64,000 bases of DNA from Heterotrichella gracilis. Taxonomy: Eukaryota; Sar; Xanthophyceae; Tribonematales; Xanthonemataceae. The stretch is taken from positions 1-64,000 of the forward strand of contig JAULBX010007218.1 in the NCBI GenBank assembly GCA_032358255.1. The letters run 5' to 3'. The first letter of the stretch is position 1, and each line of letters starts with the position of its first letter. Made by a program: the position numbers and the translations under genes. The notes under the pieces are model-generated. The model was not told the DNA's origin. It saw only the letters and a list, made by a program, of their open reading frames with translations, and made no database searches. Shown here one piece after another: positions 1-11,260 of the stretch.

Positions 1-324
1 GCTGTGTCCATTAGCTCCTCGATCTCTAGCGGTTCCGGGCTGGGTGTCAGGACAGGTACGCCACAAGGCTGGCTTGCGCAACCGCGCTGGCATCAACCAA
101 TTTCCCCTGCCCACCACCTCCGGCCAACGTCTGTCCAATCGGCTGAAGCAGCTCTCCATGCATATGTTCAGTCGAATGCAGCCAGCTGCCACTGCTGCAT
201 CAGCTACATCAGCCCAGCCAGCTGTGTCTCCAGACGCACTGGCAACTGCACTGCAGGCTGCGGGTGAGATGCTGGGAGTTGCATCTGCTGGGCAGCGCCA
301 GCTGCAGCGCCACAGCAGCAGCAG

Positions 325-1002
325 TAGCAACAGCAGCAGCAGCCACAGCCAAAGCAGCTGTCAGCGGCACCTGTGCGCAGTGCAGGGCAGGGCGGCAAGG
401 AGATGTCAAAGGGTTGCCGCACATGCAGGGATGCGTGGCAGAAGTACGGGTGGCCTGTATTGAATCATGGCAAGGCTGGTGGCGCTAAGTGCTTCTACAT
501 GCAGGATGGTGCAGGGCGCCTTGCATTGGAGGCGGCCAACAGGCAGGCACGAGCTGCTGCTGAAGCTGTGATGCCTCAAGGTGAAGTGAGCAAGTGGATC
601 ACTTTCCTCACCGCACAGGTGCTGCCGCCGCCGCCGGCTTTACTCCCACTTGCCCAGACTGAAACGTCACAGGAGCGCTCAGCCAGAGCAGCAATTGAGG
701 GATCTCTTGTGAGGGCAGTGAGGCAGCTGTGGCCGCTGTACTAGCAGCATGGCAAGCGGTTTGCTGCCCATTTGAGCACACAGCAGCTGCCCCCAGAGGG
801 CACCGTGGGATCACCGCAGCAGCAGGTATATGTGGAGCGGTTGCAGTGGCATTGGCAGCATTTCCAGACTCGCCTGCATTTGGGCAAGTGGGCAGGGGGG
901 CAAGGGGAGGGGGAGAACATGGAGGCTGAGGCGGTGATTGAGGAGGTTGATGGCATGGAGGCTGAGGAGGAGATGGAGGAGGAGTTGGGCATGGGGGAGT
1001 AG
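325..1002 (+). pseudogene. Interrupted Gln-rich/acidic reading frame, unknown
   Basis: One frame runs from a CAG-rich (poly-Gln) stretch to a stop at 1000-1002. It is broken once inside by a TAG and preceded by another TAG within the CAG run. The readable parts hold a Cys/Trp/Lys-rich segment (GCRTCRDAWQKYGWPVLN), an Ala/Arg-rich helix, a Pro-rich linker, and, after the internal stop, a Trp/Gln segment ending in a very acidic tail (EEVDGMEAEEEMEEELGMGE). The same frame and a consistent composition on both sides of the stop suggest a decayed or partial gene rather than chance. I do not recognise the family. A short intron removing the stop is an alternative, but no convincing donor/acceptor pair was seen. 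The upstream part lies outside the window. Confidence 0.35.
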
Positions 1003-2815
1003 CTAGTATAGGGCTGCAAATTTTCCATAAATATTTGGACATTTATATTATTGGGTGACACTGCTCAGATTGAACCGATCAGATGTGGCCTTTCTAACTG
1101 GATTAGTGTGGACAATGTCATGGCATGTGAGTTATCGTAGCTGTTGAGTCAGGTTGAATGTTGCAATCTGCCACACCGGCAATTTGTGACACCATGCTTG
1201 TGGAGTTCCAATCGTTTGAAGTCAAACTCATGATAACCAACCATGGCATGTCGTACTATCTTGCGACGTTTTGCAACGTTTTGCTGCTTGAATATGGCTG
1301 CTTGAATGTGATTGATGCTGCTCGTTGTAAGATTTGGTGGTGACTTTACTTTTGTGCGCATGCATGCACACAGTAATGATTTTACCAACGGTGTAAAAAA
1401 TATAAAGCAATGGAGTTTAACCGGGTTCTTATTGATTCGTATAAAAACATTTAAATTTATTCACGTAAAATAAGCAATTTTCAGTTAGGGTTTTCAGTCC
1501 TGGTAGGGTTTACAATTTGCTTTAAATCCTAAATTTATTTTGTTTTTGGTCGAACGTTTAGGGTTCTGGGGAAACCCTCAGTAAGGGTTCTATAATTAAC
1601 CCTAACGTCACGTGTTAGGGTTTTGCTTGCCTTGCTGTAAATGATAATCCCCTTGAATTTGCTTCTTTGGGATCCCCGGACCGGAGTTAATTAGAATTAG
1701 AATTAGAATAATAATGTACCCGTCGCGGCTCAGAAAGCCATAGACTACACCCTGGGACAGGGGCAGCATCCCTGCAGCGGAGGTGTGCAGAGCAATGCGC
1801 GCTCACATGCAAAAACAACGGTTCGCAAGAAAAGAAAATGATCCCCGGAAAAAACAGTATAATGAGCCCGGGTTGGCTCCCTCATGACTGTCTCAAAATT
1901 CCTGTAAAATTCCTGTAATTAAGTAACAATCCCCCCCCCAAGTAAAACCCTAGGAGCAAAACCCTACTCAACCCCCATTAAAACCCAAATTTTTAAAAAC
2001 CACCCCCCAATTTTTAGCAACCTCAAAACTCTCCCAACACCCAAACTGCACACGGAGTTAATTACAAATTTAGTTAATTCGACCCCTAAGGGGCGCTGCG
2101 CGCCCAATGGGGATTGGTTAATTCAATGCGGTCCCAATGGGGATATAGAAATTTTGCCTGTTAGGGTTGATGTGCTGAGTTTACTGCTGGCTGAAACGTT
2201 TTTTGAAGTTCAGTGAAAGTGTCGTTCCCCGCGGGATAAGAGAAAAGTCCGACGTGGCAGCTCTCCTGCGTTCCCGGCGGAACTTCCCGCCACGCTTTCG
2301 ACCAAGCACAACCTTTGCCAAAGGCTTTGGTACTTTGTTTCCGAAACGGGAGCACTGCAGTAAACGTTCGTGCTTCACAAAATTACAAATCCAGGTTGCT
2401 GCAACAACCCCGTTTTTTGGTGCTACCGCACGCACAGCAGCCTTCTCCCACAATCTTGACCAGGGTTGCATTGATTGCAGTGCACCCTGCACCTTGCGCA
2501 GCCGAGTTCCTGCACCGAGCCCCCGTTTGCAAAGAGTTGGGAGTTATCAACGAGGGCAGTCACCTGCAGGTATTTCATGTTAGAGGAATAAAAACTTCAC
2601 TTACCCTTGCAAACATACTCTCCTCGCTCCTTGTCTGTCGATCCTCCGAAGTGGAGTTTACCCATCTGGTGTGCACTAGTCTTACAATCGTTTGGTTATT
2701 GACCGCTTGCTGCATACTGCATGTGCACATCCTTGCATATACTGCCTCTGATGCAACCTGGTTATGTGCAACCTTGTCACTGACAAGCATTTCTTCCACA
2801 GTTGCAGTTTACGCC
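1003..2815. other. Non-coding stretch, AT-richer, with telomere-like words
   Basis: No convincing gene. 1300-2160 is AT-richer than the rest of the window and contains scattered TTAGGGTTT/CCCTAA words (about 1484-1630), a short ATTAGAATTAGAATTAGAAT run near 1690 and homopolymeric C at about 1931. An open frame from about 2315 reads straight into the HNH gene's first exon. It includes a plausible donor (CAG|GTATTT near 2571) and acceptor (TTCCACAG near 2800), so a 5' UTR exon or an extra coding exon is possible. Confidence 0.4.
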
Positions 2816-4929
2816 ATGCCTCTGCAGCTGATCTACCTGGAGTGTGGTGGAGTCTGCCAAAAGTTTGTCGCACATAACGGGCGGCTAAATCCAACGGACA
2901 TCGCTGGCTTTTTTGGCTTGGAGGAGTCCTCCATGCTGCTGGAGGGGATGCGCCTGGCCACTGGGGCAGACGGGCTGTATCTTGCAAATTTGCTCGAGTT
3001 CCGCAAGGGAGGCACCGAGCAAGACCCCATCGCAGTGACAGGCACGCCTGTGTCTTCAAGTGAGCAAGTGGGAGTAGGGAGCACTCTGATACTGGAGTAG
3101 GGAGCACTCTGATACTGCTATTGCTTTCAAATTTGCAAGCAAACGCCTAGTGCATGGTTTTTTGTTTATGCCCAGCTTGTGCCTCCACCAGTGAAGGGGG
3201 CCTTGATGTTCTGCCAAAAATGCAACACAGCGGATTCCGCGTTTCCCTTTGTCGCCGCGTGGTTGTGACCTCAACGCTGTATTTGTTCCTCTGGTTCATT
3301 CAAGTCCACTTCACCTCACTGTGTTTGGCTGTTGATTTTGGGTCGTGGTTGGTTCTCCAGCACAACCTGCATCTGCAGAACTCTCAGAAGAACCTTGTTT
3401 CTGGAAAGTCTTCAAGGTGTTCAGGCCACGTTGCTGCACCACCAATTACAACTCCGCTGTACCAACGTTCAGCCCGCACTTGCTTGTCCTTTTCAGCAGG
3501 AGCGAAGGAAGACAATCTCGACGTTGTGAAGAGACTCGAAGGCCTCACAAGCGTGGTGGAGAAGCTTGTTCTGTGTGTGGAACCTTTGATGATTGCAAAG
3601 GTGAAGGAGTATGTTTTCCCCGGCAGCAGCTCCTCCAAGGCGGGCCCAAACCTGAAGGACGAGGTGACGTCGTACTACGGGGTCCCCGAAGAGTTCTGTA
3701 TGGTGACGGGCAAAAACCTGGCTGTCCGAGATGTGAAATGTGCGCACATCGTGCCCAAGAGCAAAGAAGACCAGGCAAAAGTCGATGTGGGCATCGAGAA
3801 TGTGCATGACCCCAGGAACGTGTTGCGCTGGAACACCGCAGTCGAACTGTGCTGGACCGCTGGAAGGATCTGCTTTTGCCGAGAGATCATTGCAGGTATG
3901 CTCCCATACAATGCTTGCAAGTGCACTCCTCTGCAAGGGTCTGCTTTAAGCGCCGGGTCTAGCTACGATGGTGCACTACAACAAACCTTCCTTCAACCCA
4001 ACCCGCACCTGCTACAAACCACACCAATAGTGGCACCTGGCACCCACCCCCAAAGCTTGTGACCTACACGAAATCAAGTTGTATCATACAGTCTAAACTC
4101 TCAAGCAGGGGCGAAGGGGAGCATATACCACCCCTCATCCCCCTACCCCATGGAACAGTGCTAGTTTGTGCTAGCTGCAGTTTTCAGTATATGCACAACT
4201 TTGGTGTAGCCGAACGCTATTATACTGTCAGTACGTCTTTTACAGCATGCTATCTAGGCAGGGTTGAAACCAAGTGAACGAACTTTGTGATCACCAAATA
4301 CTCACAGCCGTGTGGTTGGCTTGTGCCATTGTGGGTATGCCAAGCTACTGGCGCTGGAGAGGAGGCCGCACATTGACAGTTGTGCAAGCAATGCCAGTGG
4401 TCATGGCCTCTAACACTTTGTTGGTGGGGTGTGTGCAGGGGTGGAAGAATTCCTTCTCGTGGTTCTGGATGCACGCCTGCTGGACTGCAGACTCAGTGAG
4501 TACCCACATGCAAATTTGGCGGAAGCAACCAAGATTGCACTGGGGGCCATTAAGTGGGGCGACCTGCACAAGCAGCAAGGTCTGCAGTTTGGCAACGACA
4601 ACCGGCCATGGAGGCGTTGCTTGTCCTTCATGGCCAAGGCGGCCATCTTCTTCTGGACACATACAACAACCTCCAAGCACTGGCTACCTCAGGACGTGGA
4701 GCCCACCTCGCCGTCATTCTCCTATGGCAGTGACGGGGCACAGGCGGTATCCTTTGTCAAGGTGACGGGGTGGGATCTGCCGAAGAATGCCGACCCACCG
4801 GAGGATGGTCAGCACCTGGGCGAGGAGGAGGAACCCGCTGACAGCTGCTCGGGGCTCTCTGAGCACAGCCAGCTGCCATCAGAGGGTTCTTGGCCTGCAA
4901 CAGGAGGTGGGTGCTGCTACCTTGAATAA
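2816..4929 (+). CDS. HNH-type protein with Crinkler-like N-terminal head
   Basis: Three exons join with matching phases: about 2816-3060, 3491-3896 and 4439-4929. The N-terminal ~80 residues (from MPLQLIYLECGGVCQKF, then LNPTDIAGFFGLEES) resemble the small ubiquitin-like head of Crinkler (CRN/CR) proteins. After a linker (KEDNLDVVKRLEGL) comes an HNH-2-like core: CMVTGKN, then VKCAHIVPKSK, then DPRNVLRWNTAVELCWTAGRICF. AHIVP is the hallmark of the HNH nuclease motif. In the last block the usual histidine is not evident, as in some eukaryotic members where it reads 'E-x-aFD'. A tail rich in Glu/Ser ends at TAA 4927-4929. The family is known from fungi, oomycetes and some algae as secreted or nuclear effectors or transposon-linked proteins; the role here is inferred only. 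Start: first ATG after a good acceptor-like site. A donor-like site near 4905 (GGAG|GTGGGT) could join further exons. Confidence 0.6.
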
Positions 4930-5950
4930 GAAAATGAAGCCTGAACCGTACCCAGATCTGGGGGCAGGGGAGGGGGTTGGAGCCACACGTTATGTTACGT
5001 GGCAGCAGTGATGGCTTGCATTCTGCTGTAATCTCCCAACCATTTCCGCTGCATAGATTTTACAAAGCGCTAGCCACTGCCATGCGTAAATCATGTATAT
5101 GGCGATCAGAGTCCACCAGGCACTTGCAAACACATCCGTTGGCACTTGACAGCAGACATTTTCTCGTTGCCAGTGGTTCCTGAAGGGGTGGTGCCAGCAT
5201 TTGCAACATACGCCTGGCTCTGATGCCCCCCCCCCTGCCAAATCCACATGCAGGTGCAGGGCAAGCGGGGGGCGGGGGCAGTGGCGGGGACAGGGGCGGA
5301 GGCGGGGGCGGGGGCGGGGGCAGGGGCGCAGTCGGGGGGAGGGACGCGGGCGGGGCCAAGAATGGGCGCAAGAATAAGCGCAGCAAAAGGAGCAAGGGCG
5401 GGCACACGAATGCTACGCCACCGGACATCCGCCAAGGCCGGCCGCCAGGGTTGTAACAACACTAGGATCTGTGCGCCATAGCAGGTGGGTGATACTACCA
5501 TGAATATGAGACCTGAACGTTTGGTTAATCGTACCCAAATCTTGTGAGGATGGGGGGAAGGGGGGTTGGAGGCACCCGCCATGGCAGCAGTGCGCGATAG
5601 CATGCACCCGCCACGTGGCTTGCGTTCTGTTGCCAATCATTAATTTTATCATTGCCAGTGGTTAAGGTTGACTAGGTGCATGGCATTGGCTTTGACAATG
5701 CCATGCGTGGGTCATCTATGTGACGGCCACCGTCCACCAGGAGCTTGCAAACAAATAGTTTGATACTGCATACCATGCAATTTGCCCATTGCAAATGGTT
5801 CGTGATGGTGCCAGCATTTGGGACATGCGCCTGGCTCGGTTTTCACTCCCTTGCCAACTCCACATGCAGGTGCAGAGCCATCCATTGGCGCGGGTGTGCG
5901 CGGGGGGCAGTGGACAGGGGTGACGTCACAGGGGTGCGGCAACCGTCTTG
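4925..5950. repeat. Diverged tandem duplication (two copies, ~0.57-0.62 kb apart)
   Basis: 4926-5258 and 5499-5875 align over most of their length. 'gcctgaaccgtacccagatct' aligns with 'gacctgaacgt...cgtacccaaatctt'. The segment 'gtgccagcatttg.. acat.cgcctggctc' occurs at 5190 and 5809, and 'ccacatgcaggtgcag' at about 5243 and 5859. The offset grows from about 574 to 619 bp because of indels. In copy 1 a G-rich frame (5223-5456) ends in a basic KNGRKNKRSKRSKGG tail, which could be a terminal exon of the upstream HNH gene. The matching frame in copy 2 is not open. Confidence 0.7.
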
Positions 5951-6245
5951 CGCGCAAGTTCACCTACCAATCCGTCCGGGCGTTGTTTGACACGTTGGCT
6001 TGTTGCCGCAATGATGTAGTTTCCAGAGGCTCCCTGAAAAATTCGACTCCTTGGATTCGCGCTTCTGCTTTGTGCTGCGGTGGGTTCTCAGCTGTTTGTG
6101 TGGCGTTATTTATTTGACAGTTCTTGTTCTTTGTATACTTGTTTGGGTAGACTGTCTATCCAAGTCGGTGGGTCAGGTTGTGCAATGTGGTGCAGGCTTT
6201 GCCGCAAGTGCTTAGCGCACCAGAAGCCATGGCCGGAGGTGCTGC

Positions 6246-6490
6246 TTGCCGATCCACTCCGCCTTTGGAGCTGAAGGCGTGGAGGTTGTCAATATCCTGC
6301 CAGACGTGCTTGGCGCTCCAGCGACCGCCGTTCTGGAGGACGCAGCGCGGGCGCTCTCGTTGTTTCCATCCAGGAACAGCCAGGGGTTCCTGCCAAGCCT
6401 GGGATCCAGCCCCTCAAGCTCGGGTGGCAGCGGGACCACCAGCGCGCTGGGCAGGAGGGCTGAGGCTTCCAGCACAAGCTTGATGGGTAC
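6246..6490 (+). CDS. Possible exon of unknown gene
   Basis: An open frame with protein-like composition (EGVEVVNILPDVLGAPATAV, then DAARALSLFPSRNSQGFLPS), then Ser/Gly-rich sequence and a donor-like GGGTACC near 6486. The opposite strand is also open, so strand assignment is weak. No ATG starts the frame, so it would be an internal exon. No family recognised. It could be a remnant or part of a gene whose other exons cannot be seen. Confidence 0.25.
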
Positions 6491-6639
6491 CCTGGGACAC
6501 GCGCGACTGGCAAGGACTGGCAAGGGGTGGCAAGGGGTGTTTGGCAAGGGGTGGGTGCCGCGGAGGCAGCAGTTGCCATTCTGGGGCGGCATGGTTCCGT
6601 ATTTTCCTCCACCGTGCTGAAATGCAAGGTCTTTTGACT

Positions 6640-8011
6640 GATTTTGTGTGTGTATTGTGCCTATGGTGTGTGTTTTGTGCCTGGCAGTCACCTGTGCGCA
6701 TTTGCTTACATACTTTGTTTCTGACCCACTGATGGGATATTATGGGGGATAGCTTTTTGGCCTCCCATGAACATGCACTTTCCTTCACTGTGCCGAGTGC
6801 CACGGCGCCAGTTCACCCAATGGCAATCGCATAGCAGTGCTGGTTGTTGCCAGTGTTCATATGCAAAGCCTTGTGATGCGATTGCCATTAGTGAGCCACA
6901 GTCGGGCTACTGCACCATTTATAGGTAATACCTAGGTACAGCTGTATTGCCAGTGTGGAATGTGACACATGGCAGTGTGGCACTGCCCAGCATAGTGTGT
7001 GACTGAACTAGATTATCATCATGAGTTTTGCATGCATCAGTTTTACTTACGTGCATATGTTTGTTCCATATGCATGCATGTTTACTGAGCCAAATTAGCC
7101 AAGCCATTTAGATCATTTCAATCAAGCAGTTTCAATTAGTTTTTGCATATTACACTCCCACAGTTTCCTGCTGAAGTCAGTCACTCCCCCGACTGCCCAG
7201 CACTGCATTACCCCTTGTGCGTAGCACGTGTGCAAGGACTTTATTATATGAGACTACGTAGCACGTGTGCAAGGACTATAATAGGCTATGGGAACCTTCA
7301 CAGTCCTAGGGAACGACACCTCTCTTGGGAACTTTTACAGGGCTAGTGAACTTCAGCCGGCCTGGGAAGTTGTTTTCCAGTGCACTATATAAACTGTCTC
7401 TTGACTCTTAGCTCGCCCCCTCATTCTGCACTTTCTTGGCCCACCGTGGCAATATAATTTCCCCTGCGGCATACGCCGTCTGTAACAACTAATAGTTCCC
7501 AACAGTACCAGTCATGTGCTGGAAGTGACACTGCATGTCTCTGACATGTGGGGCCCAAACCTCTCCTGAGCTGGTTATACTTATGCACTGAAGTGGATTG
7601 CATTGCCAAAAATGCGCAAGTGCCATAAAGAGCCTGTTGGACATAAATGTAATAGAAAGAAAGAAAGAAAGAAAGGAAACGCCCACAGGGCATAGCCAGG
7701 CACAACACACACAACAGGGCGTATTGATATTATTGCCATTACGGGATTAGTTGGACATGACCATTGCCAGGCAGGTGATATCGCTAGTATTTGAGCGTTG
7801 GGCTCACAATATATATATAGCACTTGCGCATTTTTTTTGTTTGTGCTACGCACTGTCCATTTGGACGTGCTAGCATGTCACAGGCCACTGGCTCGCACTG
7901 CGGGCACAACAAGGGCACCGACCAGCCAGTCTGAGAACGGCTGGTCAAGCAGTTGCCATATGAGAGGATGGAGCTGCCGCTGCGCAGCCTGAAAGGAATT
8001 TTAATCTGCAT
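6640..8011. other. Gene-free stretch with short repeats
   Basis: No supported gene. It holds a 23-24 bp direct repeat (GTAGCACGTGTGCAAGGACT at about 7218 and 7258), a TATATAAA box-like word near 7386 with no recognised gene behind it, and a GAAA microsatellite at about 7651-7675. The last ~300 bp are the 3' flank of the minus-strand transporter gene. Confidence 0.5.
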
Positions 8012-11000
8012 TCAAGCCTTGGCAGCCTGCACGCTACTAGCTGTTGACCCCGTCAGCAGGGGCGCCACCAACCGCCGATGCAGTGCCATGCCACTCAGCA
8101 TTGCTGCCACAAAGGCCAGCACGGGTGGCTGAGGTGCAACCAGGTTGCCCAATGCTGGGCCTGGGCACATGCCACCTGGAAGGCCGGGGGGGGGGGGTGA
8201 GGGGGTCAATGAGTTGAACCCGCAGGTGGATGTGTTTGTATGTGGATGATGGGTGCAATGCATGGGTAGTGGGGAGCACATGCCACCTGTGCGCGTTAAC
8301 GCATGTGCCTGGTTTTTTACTCATATACTGAAAAAATAGGCAAAATAGGATAACAGCCTGCTCATGTTCAGGCGCCTTATGTATGATAAGTAGTGGATGA
8401 TCATGTTCCACAGTCTGCAGCTCTCACCTAGTCCCCAGCCTGCACCGAACAGCGCTCCACCCACCACCAGCGGCAGGTCGATCTCGCTCTTCTTGGGCAC
8501 CTCTATCATGCACCCCTGGCTCAGTGGACATTTACTGGCTGGGGCCCGAGTGGCGTAATGGAATCCCGGGGCAGCCACCAGGATCGCCCCAGCCATCACA
8601 AATGCAAGGGAGGCATCAAAGGTGGGGAGTAGGAGGGAGAGGAAAGCAGCCACCTTGGCTGGTTGGACCAGTCCGGAGATGCCCAGGCCGATTGCAAAGA
8701 TGAGACCAGTGGCCAGTTCGGTGGCTGACGCTGCCAGGGAGGGTGCAAGGGCTGCGGTGGGGCAGGGGGAAGGGGTTAGTATGTCACAATTGTTACATTG
8801 AGATTTGGTGAATAAATGGGAGATTCGTCCGGAGCCCACATTTAAATTTTATTAAAGAAACAAAATGTACACAGCTGCTGACATTCCCGTGCAATCGGCA
8901 TGTGCATCATCATGATCATGACATATCCCAGGTGATTGGCATGTGCGCTAGCTCGCACAATCTATCGCACGTGATTGGCATGTGCAATCTCTCTCCTGGC
9001 TACAAATCACAACCATAATCCCAATATTATTCCCACGATCCCCACCTGCAGTCCCCACCAGCGCCCCTCCTGCCCCCACAGCCGCCGCCACCAGCCACCG
9101 ATAGGGCTCCCACCCCCCCGCCCCTCCCAGTGCCCCTACGTATGTGGCTACGGTCCCCACCGCCCCCAACCCCCCCAGCACCGCCTGCGCTGTGTGTGCC
9201 AGGTGGGCGGTGATGATGGCAGCGGGGAAGAAAATGGCCCTGGGGGGTGAGGAGGGGGGGGGGCGGCGGTCACATTTTGTTGAAGATTGGACGAGCTCTA
9301 GCAATATCAATGTTGCTGCCCCGTGGACATTATTTGGCAGCTAAAGAAAAAGTAAAACGGGACCTACTTCTATAAACATAGGAAAATAGCCTGACATGCA
9401 TCTTTCATTCTTACATACTGATTGCAAATCAGGGCCTGCAAGTGATAGGGCATCTGGCTTAGGGTTTCCAGCCATGCACTCGGGGTTCCAGACCAGCCTG
9501 CGCTAGGACAAGCTGGTTGGGGTAATCTTGCATTGCTTAGGGTCCGAAGTCGCATTGTGTTAGGGAGTTTTGGCTCATGTATACACCAGACTGCACCAGG
9601 ACAGCAGTGCTAGGACCAGATTACATGTGCTAGGGTGTCGTGTCTTCAGATTTTCCACTCGTGTGTACCCTGGGCTGCACCAGGAAGCAGTGCCAGGGCC
9701 GGCATACATGTGCTAGGGTAATTTACAAGTGCCAGGGTTTACAGCCACGTGCTAGGGTAATTTACAAGTGCCAGGGTTTACAGCCACGTGCTAGGGTTTT
9801 CTGCTCACGTGTACACCAAGCTGCGCATGGAAAGCCTAGCCAGGCCACACACCCCATGGCCCGAGGTGCATCCGCCACCCAAGCAGGCTCCAAACCCTAC
9901 GAGGGTCCCGGCGGCCACCGCTCGTGACAGGGAGTAGGTGGGTGGCAGCGCCTGCGGGCAGCACGGGGTGGCAGTGTGAGGAAGCGGAGGGGGGGTAGCG
10001 CAGGGTAGTGGGGTGTTTGTGCACGGTACTGGGCATGGAGTGCAACTGTGCAGCAATGCGTTGGAGAGGGGTGTTGAATACACATGCTTCTGGGCTGGGC
10101 GCGGGAGTGCATTAAGGTCACATGGAGACCGGGGAGGGTGCACTCTATGGGACCACATCGAGGCCGGGTGCATATGCGGGGTCATGTGGGAACAGGAATG
10201 CATTTATATATGCACACGTAAAATATACGCATCCCGCACGAAAGCAAGATTAGCAGTCAACCCCCATACATGGCGCAGGCAGGTCTGTCCTAGAGGGAGG
10301 ATGCTTGACTTGTGCCAGGGCATGTCTGGAATTTCAATAACATGCCAGGGATTAAAAAGCATGCCAGGGATTTGGGGGGTTACACTACCTGGAAAGTACC
10401 GGGGAGAAGTTTGAGCAACAGAAGTGCCCCCGCCGCAAACCCTGCCAGCCACTGCAGCCTCCATGTGTCGGTCTGCCCCTGCACCAGGCCCCCAACTATA
10501 CCAGACACCCCCAAAACCCTGCATACACACACACGCATGGTGACACACTATCTCGTACATACAATGGAAATTATGCAAATCAGCGTCACATCTCCCCCAC
10601 GCGTCCATCTACCCACAGCTCACCTCCCCACCTCCCTTCACACACCAACTCACTCCCGTGCTTGTTCCCGCTGCTCCATTTGTACCCCCTCACCCGTTTA
10701 CCAACTTCCCACCTATGGCTTAGCCTCCCGCTGTGCAAGCCCCCACTCCCACGCTTCCCTGGGTCCGGAAATCCCCACCTTGTGTTATAAATCCTCTTAA
10801 GACCACCGCCATTTGGATTACCAAATCCTCCTCCCCACTATACCCCCACCCCCACCCCCACCCTCGATCACCAACCCCCCGTCCCCACCTTCCATTGTAC
10901 ACCACCCTGAGGGCTGCCGCCAGTCCTATGAGCACCCCCCCAGTTAGGGCCAGCTGGGGGGTGAAGTGGAGGGTGGTGGAGGAGGCTGCGGTGGGGGGAA

Positions 11001-11260
11001 GGGGGCACAAGGTCATGCTAGGGTTTTGTAAGGGTATTGCAAGGGTTTCCACAGCTATCTAGCTATAGGGTTTGCGTGAGCAATCCTGCTAGGGCGTTGC
11101 AAGGGTACATATGAGTCAATAGTATACAACTGTAGGTAATAGCGCATGTTTGTGGGCTTGTCTCAACGTTGGGGGTGTGCAACAGGCATGCCCTGCGCCG
11201 GGCAACCCATTCCGCACCTGCAACCGCTTGCGCCAAGCTTGCCGCCGTCTGTTGATCCAT
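8012..11260 (-). CDS. YeeE/YedE (TsuA-type) sulfur-compound transporter
   Basis: Seven exons with consistent GT-AG sites and phases: 11218-11260, 10889-10985, 10389-10518, 9809-9951, 9046-9239, 8428-8751 and 8012-8175. They give 364 residues from ATG ([13 protein letters not shown]) to TGA. The product is almost wholly hydrophobic, with about nine to ten membrane segments. It carries the family marks [16 protein letters not shown], then [20 protein letters not shown] (Cys-bearing pore loop), then [14 protein letters not shown] and [20 protein letters not shown], then [17 protein letters not shown]. The internal pseudo-repeat is typical of Sulf_transp/DUF6691 proteins. Bacterial TsuA (YeeE) takes up thiosulfate through a line of conserved cysteines. 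The same substrate is inferred here, and the membrane is unknown. Family length is about 350, so this looks complete. The gene structure argues that it is resident and not bacterial contamination. Confidence 0.9.
9470..9830. repeat. 39-bp tandem repeat and decayed splice-junction copies in intron
   Basis: Inside intron 4 of the YeeE gene a 39-bp unit beginning TGCTAGGGTAATTTACAAGT starts at 9711 and 9750, with a third partial unit at 9789. Further away, segments resembling the exon-4 3' end and its donor (plus strand GCTCACGTGTACACCAAGCTGCG at 9803) recur in weaker form near 9655, 9573 and about 9478. The intron therefore looks like a decayed array of the exon boundary. Confidence 0.7.

Noticed and set aside
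2181-2492. Minus-strand 103-codon basic frame
   Set aside because: Opposite strand of an equally open plus-strand frame leading into the HNH gene; no splice context or family.
7384-7391. TATATAAA as a promoter
   Set aside because: No recognised gene starts in the expected distance on either strand.
9711-9800. CRISPR-like array
   Set aside because: The 39-bp units are directly adjacent with no unique spacers and lie in a eukaryotic intron.
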